64,000 nucleotides of DNA from Tuctoria greenei (GCA_036927565.1 JAYESD010000008.1:114188279-114252278), one strand, 5' to 3'; positions 33,159 to 43,568 are shown, numbered from the stretch's first letter. Notes: generated from the letters alone by a model not told the origin. Translations and numbers: made by a program.

Positions 33159-33490
33159 GCGCGACCCGCTCCGGGTGATCGTGCCCAGCCGAGCTCTACG
33201 CTAGTTAACGACTCCACGACTTGACCTGGCAATCAACTAACATGCACACCGTGCAAGACCACAGAACGCGCCAGGAGAGACTCGGCACTGTTTGGTTTCG
33301 CTTTTTTCAGTCTCGATTATCTGATGAGCATACTTTTCTGATAAGCTGCGATTTGTTTAATCTGCTTACACAAGGGACTGGGGTGTTTGGGTAAAACCGA
33401 TTATTTCAATGGATTATCTCTGAGTTGTCCAAAAAATGACCAGTATACCCCTAATCTTGTTGACAACTTATTTTGCATGTTTTTTTATAG

Positions 33491-33720
33491 GCAACGACTG
33501 CTATGCAAGCAGCCTTCTCGTGCAAGCGTGCAAGCTGATGTTTTGAGCCCTCTGATTACAATCTAATGGTGCCTTCAATTTTTTCACATAAGTCCTCCCA
33601 CCTCAACCTATGAAATATGCAAAAGAGCCCCTAAGAAAAGGCACTGTTAGATTGTAATCTGAGGGCTCAAAACATCTGCTTGCACGCTTGCATGGAAGGG
33701 CTGCTTGCACAGCAGTCGCT
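33491..33720. mobile_element. Foldback MITE (about 230 bp)
   Basis: The two arms of about 80 bases are near-perfect inverted repeats: left ACGACTGCTATGCAAGCAGC ... GATTACAATCTAA, right TTAGATTGTAATC ... GGGCTGCTTGCACAGCAGTCG. The loop is about 75 bases of A/T-rich sequence. There is no coding capacity and no target duplication could be fixed. It is nested in the 33285-34750 element. Confidence 0.75.
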
Positions 33721-33904
33721 TTTCGATTGTACTAATATCAGATAATGATCTTGAACATGGGAGCTTTTGTTTAATCAAACATCATGTACGAAGTGAGTAA
33801 ACAGAACCATTACAATGAAGAAAAAAAACAAGAACAGTTTCATTCTCCAACAGAAACACTTGGATCCCCCAACAAAGTTCCAAAAGATCTGCACCCTGTC
33901 GACG

Positions 33905-34345
33905 CAGTTGCGGCTGGGCGGCAGCGTCAGCTTCTACCGGCCGCTCGGTGTCCCCGAGGGCTTCTCCATCCATGGCCGGTACTGCCAGCCCAACTGCTGC
34001 CCGCTGCACGACATCTCATCGTCGCGAGGGCGGTGTGCGCCCCGCGGGCGCGGGGGACGCGCCTCAGCAGCCGCCGATGCTCTGCGCACTGAGGGATTAC
34101 TCGCTCGTCGTCATTCCAAGGCAGTGGTGGCTGCAATGCTCGAGGTAGTGGCTTGCGTCCGCGCCGACCTCACAGACGAGTGCGAGCCGCACGGGTCACT
34201 GCTCCACCTGCCGCTCCCGCGGCAGCAGCCGTCGGCATCCTGTCCAATGGCCTTTGCAGTGCGGGGACTGAGGCCGGTGCACCGCGAGATGTGGAGGAAG
34301 GGTGCGGGCTCGGGGACCTTCTGCTGCGCCGCGGACGGGAGCTCC
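33905..34345 (+). pseudogene. DUF946 / Vps62-type gene fragment
   Basis: In the frame open from 33815, residues read VSFYRPLGVPEGFSIHGRYC then QPNCCPLH. Later, in the same frame, come VVACVRADLTDECEPHGSLL and FAVRGLRPVHREMW..GAGSGTFCC. These are two separate signature blocks of the plant DUF946 (Vps62, PF06101) family: FxPxxxPxGFxxLGxYxQPNxxPL, and ExxCVRxDLTDxCE with the RPxxRGxxxxGVxVGTFxC block. The middle (34010-34110) is readable only with two frame changes, so it is a pseudogene fragment. GC content is high, as in grass exons. The rest of the protein is absent. Its role in plants is unsettled. Confidence 0.72.
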
Positions 34346-34760
34346 CCGCAGGAGCATGGCCTGGCTCGTCGACAAAATCGAACGGGTGGTCGATGGTACG
34401 CTGGTTGGGGAATCGATGGAGAGGCGGCGATGGATCGACGGGCGTGGCTGATGGCGTGGCCGACGGCACTGCCGACGTCTGCGATACGGGAGGCGGCGGC
34501 GGTACCTCGATACCGACAGGGGAGGGCCGCTGAGTACGTACGAAGGAACACGGGGGCATTGGGGGAAAAACGGGCTCCGCGTTATCAAATCGCGAGGGTT
34601 GGACCGCGATCCCAAAACGCGAGCGCCCAGTTCATTTCGGGCTTATCAGATAATTAGCTCAGAAATTAATTGAGATTTAATTAATGCGTTTGGGTGAGAT
34701 TATTGCTTATTTTCATTGATAAGCTGCTTTTAAGCAGAAACAAACAGGCCCAAAAGATTA

Positions 34761-34798
34761 ACCAAGGATTATTTTCTAACAATCTCCTAATCCTTGGT
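34761..34798. repeat. Perfect 11-bp inverted repeat at the C 3' LTR edge
   Basis: ACCAAGGATTA (34761-34771) and TAATCCTTGGT (34788-34798) are exact reverse complements with a 16-base spacer. The LTR start (34781, minus strand) falls in the spacer, so one arm is in the LTR and the other overlaps the end of pol and the polypurine tract. Confidence 0.8.
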
Positions 34799-35547
34799 GA
34801 GAACTCGACTGATGCTGATAAGGCTGATCCTTGAGCGAAGTTCTTGAAACTTTATCTTCCCAAGACACTTTGTAAGAATGTCACTTAACTGATCTTCACT
34901 CCTGACAAACTCCACCTGAATTTTCTTCTCTGCATATTCCCCCGCCAAGTGGTACTTCACTTCAATGTGCTTACGATATCCATGCAGCACTGGGTTTTTG
35001 ATCAGCGCAATGGCCGACTTGTTGTCAACCATCAACTTAGGAGTGCGGGCTCATCTCCCTGAGTGTTTCACAGAACACGAGCGAGCCACACAGCCTGACA
35101 CGCAGCATTGGCAGCTGCTATATACTCAGCGTCGCAGCTAGACTAAGCCACTATCTTCTGCTTCATGGATTGCCAGGTGATCGGACTTTCTACCAAGAAA
35201 AACAGTACCACTGTTGTGCTCTTCTTGGAGTCCACATCTCCAGCGAAATTGCTATGACTGAAGCCTCTCAGACTTGCTGGCTCCTCCTGTCTTACGAACC
35301 ATAGGCCCCAATCCTTGGTTCCCTCCACATAGCGCAAAATATGTTTCACTGCAGCCATGTGATCCTCTCTAGGGTCTTCAAGAAATCTGCTCACATAACC
35401 CACTGAAAAAGCAAGATCTTGGCGTGTATTGACAAGGTACCTGAGACTCCCAACTATACTTCGGTAGGAGGTAGCGTTCACTAGTGGCTCTTCACTTTGC
35501 TTGCTAGGTTCAACCTTGTCTGCATAGCGACCTGACACGGGCTGCAA
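34787..35547 (-). pseudogene. pol: C RNase H region, broken
   Basis: 35547-35143 reads YRSIVGSLRYLVNTRQDLAF, SVGYVSRFLEDPREDHMAAV, KHILRYVEGTKDWGLWF and then the RNase H start with FAGDVDSKKSTT. After a stop near 35140 the SAEYIAAANAACQAVW-type segment is readable at 35130-35060, followed by 35035-34787 with VDNKSAIALIKNPVLHGYRK, HIEVKYHL and VRSEDQLSDILTKCLG. It is the normal C-terminal end of a copia polyprotein with two or three breaks. Confidence 0.8.
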
Positions 35548-36949
35548 CCAGCCATCCCACTTCTCTGAAGGATCTTTTCAGCATAAGCTCCCTGACTCAT
35601 TGAAATTCCTTTCACCCCTTGCTTCACTATTCAATGCCTAGGTAGTAATGAAGAAGTCCCAAGTCACTCATCTTAAAAGCCTTAGTCATCTGCTCCTTGA
35701 AGCTTGCAATGTCACAGTGTCTTACCCTGGTAACAACCAAATCATGAACATAAAGTCCCACAATCAACTGATGTCCATTGATTTGTTTGATGTAGAGAGC
35801 ATGCTCGGTTGGACTTCTTCTGAAACCAAAGGACAGCAGTGTGTCATCAAGTTTTTCATTCCATGCCCGGGGCGCTTGATGAAGGCCATATAGAGCGCCT
35901 TCTTCAGCTTATACACCTTGTGTTCACTTCCTTGGTTAACAAAACCAGCTAGCTGCTCCACGTAAACTTCTTCCTGCAGATTTCCATTTAGGAAGGCGGG
36001 CTTGACGTCCATGTGGTGCTCTTCCCAACCTGCGTGTGCTGCAAGTGCAATGAGCAGATGAACGGTGTCAAGTCGTGCCACCGGTGCAAAAACTTCGTCA
36101 TAGTCTATGCCAAACCTTTCTGCATACCCCTTGACAACCAGACGGGCCTTGTGCTTCACCACTGCCCCAAGTTCATCTCTCTTCACTTTGTACCACTTCA
36201 GTCCGATCGCTCTTCTTCCTTGTGGCAGATCCACTAGTGACCAAGTGTCATTGTCTTTGATAGAATCTATCTCCTCTTGCATTGCCTTTCTCCAACATGG
36301 AAGATGATAAGATTCAAGGAATGAAAGAGGTTCATCTGAACTTACAGCATGCAGCTCCTCAGTCACCAGCGCACGTCCTTGCCCTCCAATCCGGTCCAGT
36401 CTCAGGAAACACACCGGCACATCTTCATCATGATCGCCATCCAGGTATTCTTTATAGTTGCTAGGCGGGGTTGCATTACTCAACTCCTTCTTCTTCTTGG
36501 ACTGCACCTTCTCCACAATGTCCTGGTTGCGGTGTCATTGCTTCTTCTTTCGGTATATCACTGTGTACCTCCACACAGTTGTCCACGGGATGGGGCTGCT
36601 GACTCCCGATGCTATACTCTATTGTGAACACATTGTCATTTCCTGGTCCACCTCCACCTTCCTCATCACTGTCCCATTGCCATTGTGCCTGCTCATCGAA
36701 CACCACATCTCGAGACACATGGACACGACCAGTGGTAGGATCTTAGGCCCTGTATGCCTTTGATCCTCTCTCATAACTGATGAAGATCATCTTGCGACCC
36801 CGGTCCTCCAGCTTCTTCAAGTGCGGGGACGTGTTCCGGACGTAGATGATACATCCGAACACTCATAGATGGTGTAACGTTGGCTTCTTCCCATGCTATA
36901 CTTCGAACGGTGTCTTGCCGCTGACGCTCTTTGTTGGACATCGGTTGAG
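35548..36949 (-). pseudogene. pol: C reverse transcriptase and integrase C-terminus, broken
   Basis: The frame 36516-35764 holds WRKAMQEEIDSIKDNDTW, LVDLPQGRRAIGLKWYKVKR, KARLVVKGYAERFGIDYDEV, FAPVARLDTVHLLIALAAHA and MDVKPAFLNGNLQEEVYVEQ. A frame change then disrupts the LYGLxQAPRAW box. The VDD catalytic box can be read only in a broken frame near 35740-35760. 36718-36476 holds the acidic integrase-RT linker. The sequence is cut at 36949 by element A and continues at 40458. Confidence 0.75.
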
Positions 36950-36954
36950 GATGT

Positions 36955-37257
36955 TGTTGGATATGTGTCGAATATTATGTACGAGTTGGTTACGATAGGA
37001 CTTTGAGTTGTATTAGCGGTGGGGTGTAGAGTTTGTGTTGGACTCTTCAACTGGCCTCCTTATAAATATGAGGGGAGGGCCGCTGTTGTAACCACGACAA
37101 AAACAACATATTGGGGAGGAGCGCCCGTAGTCATGCCCCGGGGATGTAGGCTTCGGCCGAACCTCGTTAACAAATATCGTGGCTCGCGTGTCGTCCATGA
37201 TCTTGCATCGATGCCTCTGGAGATCCGTGGTCGCTTCCGCGTGCCTATTTTCTAACA
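36955..37257 (+). repeat. A 5' LTR (303 bp)
   Basis: It begins TGTTGGATATGTGTCGAATA and ends CCTATTTTCTAACA. A TATA box TATAAATA is at 37061-37068. The small frames on both strands are non-coding shadows shared by all four LTRs of the family. Confidence 0.93.
37061..37068 (+). promoter_or_regulatory. TATA box in the A 5' LTR
   Basis: TATAAATA stands after CTGGCCTCCT and before TGAGGGGAGGG. B carries TATAAAGA in its 5' LTR (42041-42048) but TATAAATA in its 3' LTR, so B has lost the consensus in the copy that would drive transcription. Confidence 0.6.
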
Positions 37258-37259
37258 AG

Positions 37260-37273
37260 TGGTAACCAGAGCC
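37260..37273 (+). other. A primer binding site
   Basis: TGGTAACCAGAGCC follows two bases after the LTR. It resembles the initiator Met tRNA site TGGTATCAGAGCC with small changes (TAACC for TATC). B has TGGTAATCAGAGCC (42243-42256). Confidence 0.8.
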
Positions 37274-38798
37274 AAGGTTGGATCGGATCTAGAGGGGATG
37301 CAAAAGATCGTTAGCAGGCATGATGGTATGTTCCACACCGCGCAAAATTCGCACGGTGTGTTCGGAGGAACATGGCGCAAGGTGGAGCATGACGGCGATC
37401 GACGACTTGATCGGTGGAGTTGGACACTTCGAGCGTGGCGGCTCGAACCGTTCAATGAGCTGTATCAATGGAGTTTCGTCCAGACGTGGAGAACAGATTG
37501 ATGACGGCTGCAGGCTGTTGTTCGATAGGGACCGATCAGACGTGATGGTCAAGTTCGACGGTACGGCTGGAAGACGTCGCGGATATGAGCGGCGGCTTCG
37601 TCCCGCGATCCAACTGGTGTGCGATCAGTTTGATTGAAGGGGTTGTGACATGCTCAAGGTGGAGATGTTACAGTGGTGGCAATAGCTACGGTGGACTCAA
37701 TTTATTTTTTCGGCACGGTGATCTGACTTAGATGTGCTGTTGGCGGCGCGTTGCGACTAGGACAAAGAACCTATGCGATACGCGTGTGATAGCAGAAGTC
37801 CGTGAATCACGGACCGACTCGTGAGCCAACAGGAGTCCAAGGCGCATGCATATGAGAAAAAAGAAAAGGACTCTTGTGCCGTCAGGAATTGGAGGTGTAA
37901 AGAAAAGTTGCATGCATGCATGTGTGTTCCATGCATGGGAGACAAGATGGCATGTTTATTTACTCGTATTCATGTTGGCTTGTTCCGTTTCTGGAGGTGC
38001 CTTATCGTTGCGATGGCAACGAGACGTATTGTTTGCTGCTCGATACTCGATGATTGATGGCGACACGCACACCAACTGTCCTGGCTAGGGCACAGAGTGC
38101 GATGTTGCAGATTGAACGTGTGAGAGCAGGAGACGGAGGACGTGCCGCCGGTGGACTCATCTGCATCATGAGTTGAGGACGACTTGAGGTTGGATCTTTT
38201 TATTTCCTTTGATTATGCGTGTACATACTATGGACATTAAGCTACCTGCGTGGGATGTTGGGTGCATGGGAGACAAAGGTGGGGTCCATAGATATGCTTG
38301 ACGTGACAAATCAGGACTTGAGGATACTTTGGATCCTTTTTTTTTTGTATTGTTTTCTATGCTCGACTGGTATACTGCAGGAGGAGAATCGGCAGAATCG
38401 GCGGATAAAGCAAGGCAAGGACCGCATGTTTTTTCTTTTTTCGATGCGGACACGGTTTCTCCAGACCAGCTACTATATAAACGCAAAGAGAGTCTACGGG
38501 ATTACAAGAAAAAACAGTCGGTTGTTCGTGATTTCAACTTGTAGCAGTTGACGGCGAACAGCGGGCAGCAATTAAGCAGGTCGACTTTGTCGCGTGCGAG
38601 CGGCGTGATTGTCGTGGAGGCTTGAGAGCTGCAGGCTGTGCACAACGGTGTACGGCGGAGGGGCACGTGTACGCGGCGGCGCGTTCAGTTGGAACGCAGG
38701 AGTACGCGACGACGTGCTTGTGCGTGCAGGAGGCACGCGGCTTCGACGTGTGACACGTGCGAAGATTTTTTTTTTGGTCATCCGTGACAAGAGGACGG
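37274..38798 (+). other. A leader, 1.5 kb, no gene
   Basis: No frame here resembles a known protein. The first 250 bases can be aligned with the B leader only loosely, and the rest diverges strongly. A/T-rich and GC-rich patches alternate, and a run of T lies at 38338-38348. It probably contains packaging and dimer signals of the RNA, but this is inference. Confidence 0.5.
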
Positions 38799-40025
38799 AT
38801 GGCACCGACGGGTACCAGATTTGATATGGTGAAGTTTGATGGCAGCGACAACTTCGGCTTGTGGCAGATAAGGGTGAAAGATTTGTTGGCGCAACAAAGC
38901 CTTTTGTCTGTTCTGAAGGCGAAAAAGCCGGTCAAGATGGAGGATGACGAGTGGGAGGAGAAACAGATGCAAGCAGCTGCAACCATACGGCTGTGTCTGT
39001 CTGACAATGTCATGTACCATGTTATCGGGTTGACTACACCAAAGGAAATCTGGGATAAGTTGGAAAATCAGTTCATGTCGAAGACTTTGACGACCAAGTT
39101 GTATTTGAAGCAAAAATTATATGGGCTGAAGATGCAGGAAGGGTCTGATCTTGCAGAGCACATAAATATCTTCAATCAAAGGGTCACGGATCTACGACAG
39201 CTAGATGTGAAAATTGATGATGAAGACAAGGCAATAATTCTTTTATGCTCGTTACCACCATCTTATGAGCAAACGGTCACGACTCTGACATTCGGCAAGG
39301 ATTCCATCAAAATTGAGGATGTTACTGCGGCGTTATTAGCTCAAGAGCAAAGAAGGAAGAACAATGCAGTGGATGAACCTCAAGCTGAAGGTTTGCTGAT
39401 CAGAGGTGAGAATGCGAAGGATAATGTGGAGGCCAAGAGCAAGAAGAAGAAAAAGGTGCAGTGCTATTTCTGCAAGGAGTGGGGACATGTTAAAAGAGAT
39501 TGTCCAGCAAAAGTGAAGGGTTCAAGTGCTAATGTGGTAATTCCTAAAAGTGACTCAGATAGCGACGGTGATGTTCTCTCAGTGGGTATCGAAATACAGT
39601 CAACTGAAGCATGGGTGTTAGATTCAGCAAGCTCTTTTCATGCGACACACAAAAAGGAGTGGTTCTCTTCGTACAAGTCAGGTGATTTTGGCAAAGCTTA
39701 TTTGGGAGATGATAGGAGACATCCTATTATTGGAATAGGCGAGATCAAGATCAAGACACAAGACGGAGGTGAGCACGTGCTTCAAGGTGTTAAGCATGTA
39801 CCGAAGCTGCAAAGGAATCTAATTTCGCTTGGGGCTCTACATCGTGATGGTCTGTTATTCCGGGCTGAGCCGGATGGGAAGACAATGAAGGTCATGAATG
39901 GAGATGAGACTGTGATGATAGGAGAGAGAGACATCAAATTTATACAAGTTACAAGGGCATTCCGTTGCAGGTGGAGTCATGGAAGATGGAGTTGCGGAGA
40001 TAGCGGTGTTCTCTTCGGACGGTGA
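38799..40025 (+). CDS. gag: A Gag with protease and pre-integrase stub (408 aa)
   Basis: ATG 38799 (MAPTGTRFDMVKFDGSDNFG) is preferred over the upstream in-frame ATG 38757 because the B copy starts the same way. Domains are DUF4219/UBN2 Gag (GLWQIRVKDLLAQQSLL, IWDKLENQFMSKTLTTKLY, LCSLPPSYEQTVTTLTFG), a basic KSKKKKK stretch, and the CCHC knuckle CYFCKEWGHVKRDCP. A protease start with WVLDSASSFHAT follows, then GVKHVPKLQRNLISLGALHR of the pre-integrase region. The protease box is DSA instead of DSG. The frame is intact until a shift just before the LYKLQG box, then ends in a short foreign tail. Confidence 0.9.
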   Translation: MAPTGTRFDMVKFDGSDNFGLWQIRVKDLLAQQSLLSVLKAKKPVKMEDDEWEEKQMQAAATIRLCLSDNVMYHVIGLTTPKEIWDKLENQFMSKTLTTKLYLKQKLYGLKMQEGSDLAEHINIFNQRVTDLRQLDVKIDDEDKAIILLCSLPPSYEQTVTTLTFGKDSIKIEDVTAALLAQEQRRKNNAVDEPQAEGLLIRGENAKDNVEAKSKKKKKVQCYFCKEWGHVKRDCPAKVKGSSANVVIPKSDSDSDGDVLSVGIEIQSTEAWVLDSASSFHATHKKEWFSSYKSGDFGKAYLGDDRRHPIIGIGEIKIKTQDGGEHVLQGVKHVPKLQRNLISLGALHRDGLLFRAEPDGKTMKVMNGDETVMIGERDIKFIQVTRAFRCRWSHGRWSCGDSGVLFGR

Positions 40026-40149
40026 GTCTAAGGTGTTGGACTCGTCGGGTGGCTCTCCGTGAGCTACGAAGTCGACAACTCAAGTCCGAGTACATGGAGA
40101 TTCGCGCATGACAACTTCAAGGTGGTGTAATATTCGCCAAGGTGGAGTT

Positions 40150-40452
40150 TGTTGGATATGTGTCGAATATTATGTACGAGTTGGTTACGATAGGACTTTG
40201 AGTTGTATTAGCGGTGGGGTGTAGAGTTTGTGTTGGACTCTTCAACTGGCCTCCTTATAAATATGAGGGGAGGGCCGCTGTTGTAACCACGACAAAAACA
40301 ACATATTGGGGAGGAGCGCCCGTAGTCATGCCCCGGGGATGTAGGCTTCGGCCGAACCTCGTTAACAAATATCGTGGCTCGCGTGTCGTCCATGATCTTG
40401 CATCGATGCCTCTGGAGATCCGTGGTCGCTTCCGCGTGCCTATTTTCTAACA
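40150..40452 (+). repeat. A 3' LTR (303 bp)
   Basis: Reads the same as 36955-37257. A purine-rich AAGGTGGAG lies just before it (40139-40147) and is the likely polypurine tract. Confidence 0.93.
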
Positions 40453-40457
40453 GATGT

Positions 40458-41326
40458 AAACTGCCGTCGTCACCGCTTCTCCCCGCAACCATCCTGGCAG
40501 ACCCTTGGCCTTGAGCATGCTCCTAGCTGGAGCAACAACCGTGCCATTTCGGCGCTCGACCACACAGTTTTCTTGTGGACAATACGGTGTGGTGTATTGA
40601 CATCCGACGCCCTCATTTGCGCAGTACTCAGCAAACTCGACCGAGGTGAACTCTCCACCACGGTCTGTGCACAGCCCTCCAAGTTTCCTTCCTGACTCGC
40701 CTTCAGCTCATGCCTTGAAGTCTTTGATCGCCTCTGCTGCGCGATCCTTTGAAGGAATTGGTGTCTCCCACATATACCTTCTGTGATCATCCACGAGGAG
40801 CAGGAAATATTTGGTTCCACTTGGTGTCTCCAGGGAAATCGGTCCACACAGATCGCCGTGTACCAACTCTAGAGCGCGTTCCGCACGGTAACCACCTTGT
40901 TCCAGGAATGGTGTTCTCCTTCGCTTTCCAGCCATGCAAGCCTCACACAGATGCTCCAGCTGTCCCACAGCCGGCAGACCACGCACCAGATCCTCCCGAG
41001 CCATCTTCCTCAATGCTTCCATGTGACACGCCCAAAACGTGCATGCCATCTCCATGCCCCAGGTCACCTTTGGCTGCCCAGCAACCTGCTCGCCCCTGAT
41101 GAACTCGAAGTATGTACAGGCGATTTTCCTCACGGGATACCTTTGCTAGGAGTTGTCCGCCTGGCTCGCGGACCATCAGCACTCCCTTCAATATCTCAAC
41201 TCGATACCCTGCTTCATCCAGTTGCCCGATGCTGATGATATTCGTCGTCGATTATGGAATGAAGTACACATCCTGGAACTTGTGTTGCTCACCATTCTTG
41301 CACCTGAACATGACTGTTCCGCGCCC
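40458..41326 (-). pseudogene. pol: C integrase, N-terminal and core part, broken
   Basis: 41133-40708 shows LEALRKMAREDLVRGLP, HLCEACMAGKRRRTPF (half of the zinc site), LELVHGDLCGPISLETPSGT, KYFLLLVDDHRRYMWE and AAEAIKDFKA, the usual copia integrase text including the first catalytic Asp (HGD). The DNGGEF-like second box falls in a broken frame (about 40690-40620). 40847-40470 is another frame over the same decayed sequence. Element A has inserted at 40452/40453. Confidence 0.75.
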
Positions 41327-41928
41327 CTATATCTTTTCCACTGAATCATCCTCGAACTGTACTGACCCGAGTATGTCAGTGTCAAGCTTGACAAAAGCTG
41401 AGCGATGCCCGTTCATGTGATTAGTGGCTCCGGTATCCATGACCCAGGTATCCTCATCGCACTCCTTTCTGCCACCAATAAGTTGCACCAGCACCTTTCC
41501 TTCAGACACCTGGAGTTGTTTCTGCGCAACATTGTCTTCTCCGATGCACTCCACCTTCTTCTCTTCTGCAGCAACCTCTTCCGATTTTGGGTCTTCACCT
41601 GCATGGACTGTCTCCTGCGAGGAAGATCTTACTATGAACAGTGACACCTTCTCCTCTTCCTGAACAGCATGAGCCTGTTCTTCCTTTGGTTTCAATCTGC
41701 AGTCTCGAGCCCAATGCCCCAACTTGCACAAGTTTCTGCACTCATCCCCGCTCGGGCATTTTGGGGTCCCTGATGAGCCACCCTACGACAAGTTTCTTCC
41801 TCCTCCACGTCCACGTCCGCGGCCACGTCTGCCTCCACGACCATGGCTTGCCACGGGAGCTTCCACCGCAAGTTCTTTGCCCAGACTCCTGCTTTCTTTG
41901 CCTCGCCTCCCATTCCTCCTCCCTGAGG
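41327..41928 (-). pseudogene. pol: C zinc knuckle and protease region
   Basis: The frame 41731-41327 begins MCKLGHWARDCRLKPKEEQA, the second half of a CCHC knuckle. After an acidic linker it gives the protease active site DTWVMDTGATNHMNGHRSAF with an intact D-T-G, and ends VQFEDDSVEKI. The first Cys of the knuckle and the Gly/Arg-rich stretch before it lie at 41740-41890 (GRGRGRGG-like). Element B inserted at 41929-41933/45227-45231 (TATAG). Confidence 0.75.
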
Positions 41929-41933
41929 TATAG

Positions 41934-42240
41934 TGTTGGATATGTGTCGAATATTGTGTACGAGTTGGTTACGGTTAGGACTTTGAGTTGTATTAGCGGT
42001 GGAGTGTAGAGTTTGTGTTAGACTCTTCAACCGGCCTCCTTATAAAGATGAGGGGAGGGCCGCTGTTGTAACCACGACAAAAAAGACAACATATTGGGGA
42101 GGAGCGCCCGTAGTCATGCCCCGGGGATGTAGGCTTCAGCTGAACCTCGTTAACAAATATCGTGCCTCGCGTGTCGTCCGTGATCTTGCATCTATGCCCC
42201 TGGAGATCCGTCGTCGCTTCCGCGTGCATATTTTCTAACA
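41934..42240 (+). repeat. B 5' LTR (307 bp)
   Basis: Begins TGTTGGATATGTGTCGAATA and ends CATATTTTCTAACA. Compared with its 3' partner it shows changes such as GGAGTG/GGGGTG, TTAGAC/TTGGAC and AAAGATG/AAATATG. Confidence 0.92.
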
Positions 42241-42256
42241 AGTGGTAATCAGAGCC

Positions 42257-43568
42257 AATGTTGGATTGGATCTAGAGGTGATGCAGAAGATCATTGTGGA
42301 GGTGCAAGGATCATGCTCGACGGGCACCGTGAAACTGCTTGATGCGGTGCGAGGTGGAGCATGGCGGCGATCGGCGATCTGATCGGTGTTGTCGGACACT
42401 CTAGGCAGGCGGCCTAGACCGTCCGACGGGCTGCAACCGGCGAGGATCGTCCAAACATGGAGATCAAACCAGTACGGTGACCGTTGAAGACGTCGCGATG
42501 ACGGCTTCGGCTTGCGATCAGACCAGTGGCTAGACGTGGCGAAAGCTAGAGAGATTGAAGTGTGGGAACATCGCGGCAAGGCGGTGTACCCGGTGTTGCA
42601 CAAATACGGTGTCGCGATACGCAAGCAGACTGTATCGATGATATGGGTGGCCATGATGTGCACAGGGATGTACGAGGACGTGATATTGCAGTAGGATCGT
42701 CGGTCGACGGAGTTGCAGTACGTAGCACGCAGATGTCGATAAAACTGCTCGTGTTGCAGCCAGTTTTCTACGGAGTTCTGTGGACGTGGTGATCGTGGCT
42801 TGTATGGTCTCGTCATTGGGGGCGGCTGGTGACGTGGTGCGGAAGCAGATGCAGATGTACGCTTGGCGAGATGGATCCGGCGGGTTCTATTTGCTAGGCG
42901 GAAATCTCTGGCTCTTGTTATGTTGTGGTGCGCAGGTACGAAGGAAGCTACGAGAGTCCAAAGGTGATGAAGCAGGTGAACGTGATGCGGCAGGTGACGT
43001 GCATGTTGTCTGGTCCAAGTCAAATACGATAAACATGTGCATCCATGCATGTTGGATCGTGAGGAGACAAGTGGGTCCCACCATTGATTATTTAACCATA
43101 ATCAAGGTGCATGCAACGTCGCTGCTGGCCGTTTTTTTGACTTGCGTCCTTAACCAAGTATCGGACTCTAGCAACCGGAGCCAAACAAAGCACTCGGAGT
43201 TGTACCAGTATCGGAGTCGGGAAATTCTTTTTTCAGCGGACTCGGTCTGTACAAGCTCCGGACAGGTCACATAAATAAAGAGCCAGGGGCGGGCGCTATT
43301 GCATCGAGAGAGACAAAGCAGATCAGGAGGTAGTTTAGGCAAGTCAGGCCTGAGCAGATGGGACCACGAGAAACAAAAAAAAAATCTGTGTGGTGCTTGA
43401 GCTCGAAACGTGGCTTTGCAAAAGTCGCCTAGTGATCAGCGGTCCACGTCTTGGTGGAATTTTTTGCATAAGGCAACAACGAATTAGGCTCCCTACAAGA
43501 TTAACAGGACAAAGGGATCGTACGGTAAGACCAACTACAAAGAGTCGAAAAAACCGTGTGTTGGCGGG
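42257..43568 (+). other. B leader, 1.3 kb, no gene
   Basis: No supported gene. It aligns with the A leader near its start (GGATCTAGAGGTGATGCAGA) and weakly up to about 42520, after which little similarity can be seen, although LTRs and gag on both sides are close to A. Confidence 0.5.

Larger units (their letters stand above)
33285..34750. mobile_element. TIR-like element carrying a host gene fragment
   Basis: The left end GCACTGTTTGGTTTCGCTTT and the right end (reverse complement) GGCCTGTTTGTTTCTGCTT are imperfect inverted repeats, followed on both sides by AT-rich sequence with GATAAGCTGC/CTTATCAG motifs. The inside (1.47 kb) holds a foldback MITE and a GC-rich DUF946 fragment. No clear target duplication is seen at the edges, so the superfamily (hAT or PIF-like) is open. 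The right edge cuts the copia C LTR after about 30 bases. Confidence 0.5.
36955..40452 (+). mobile_element. A: non-autonomous gag-only copia retrotransposon (3498 bp)
   Basis: Two 303-bp LTRs (36955-37257 and 40150-40452), identical base for base as far as I can read, flank a primer site, a 1.5-kb leader and one open frame for Gag plus a protease/pre-integrase stub. Target duplications GATGT are perfect at 36950-36954 and 40453-40457. There is no integrase, RT or RNase H, so another element must supply them. The layout fits the class described as TR-GAG elements in plants. It inserted in the integrase region of element C, antisense to it. Confidence 0.93.

Noticed and set aside
31846..33284. 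tRNA or rRNA genes in the unassigned stretches
   Set aside because: No cloverleaf consensus (such as GGTTCGAATCC with matching arms) or rRNA sequence was recognised anywhere in the window; the tRNA-like strings found are primer binding sites.
37013..37258. 81-residue minus-strand frame and 78-residue plus-strand frame repeated four times
   Set aside because: They lie in the A/B LTRs; identity between copies is due to the LTR repeat and not to selection on a protein.
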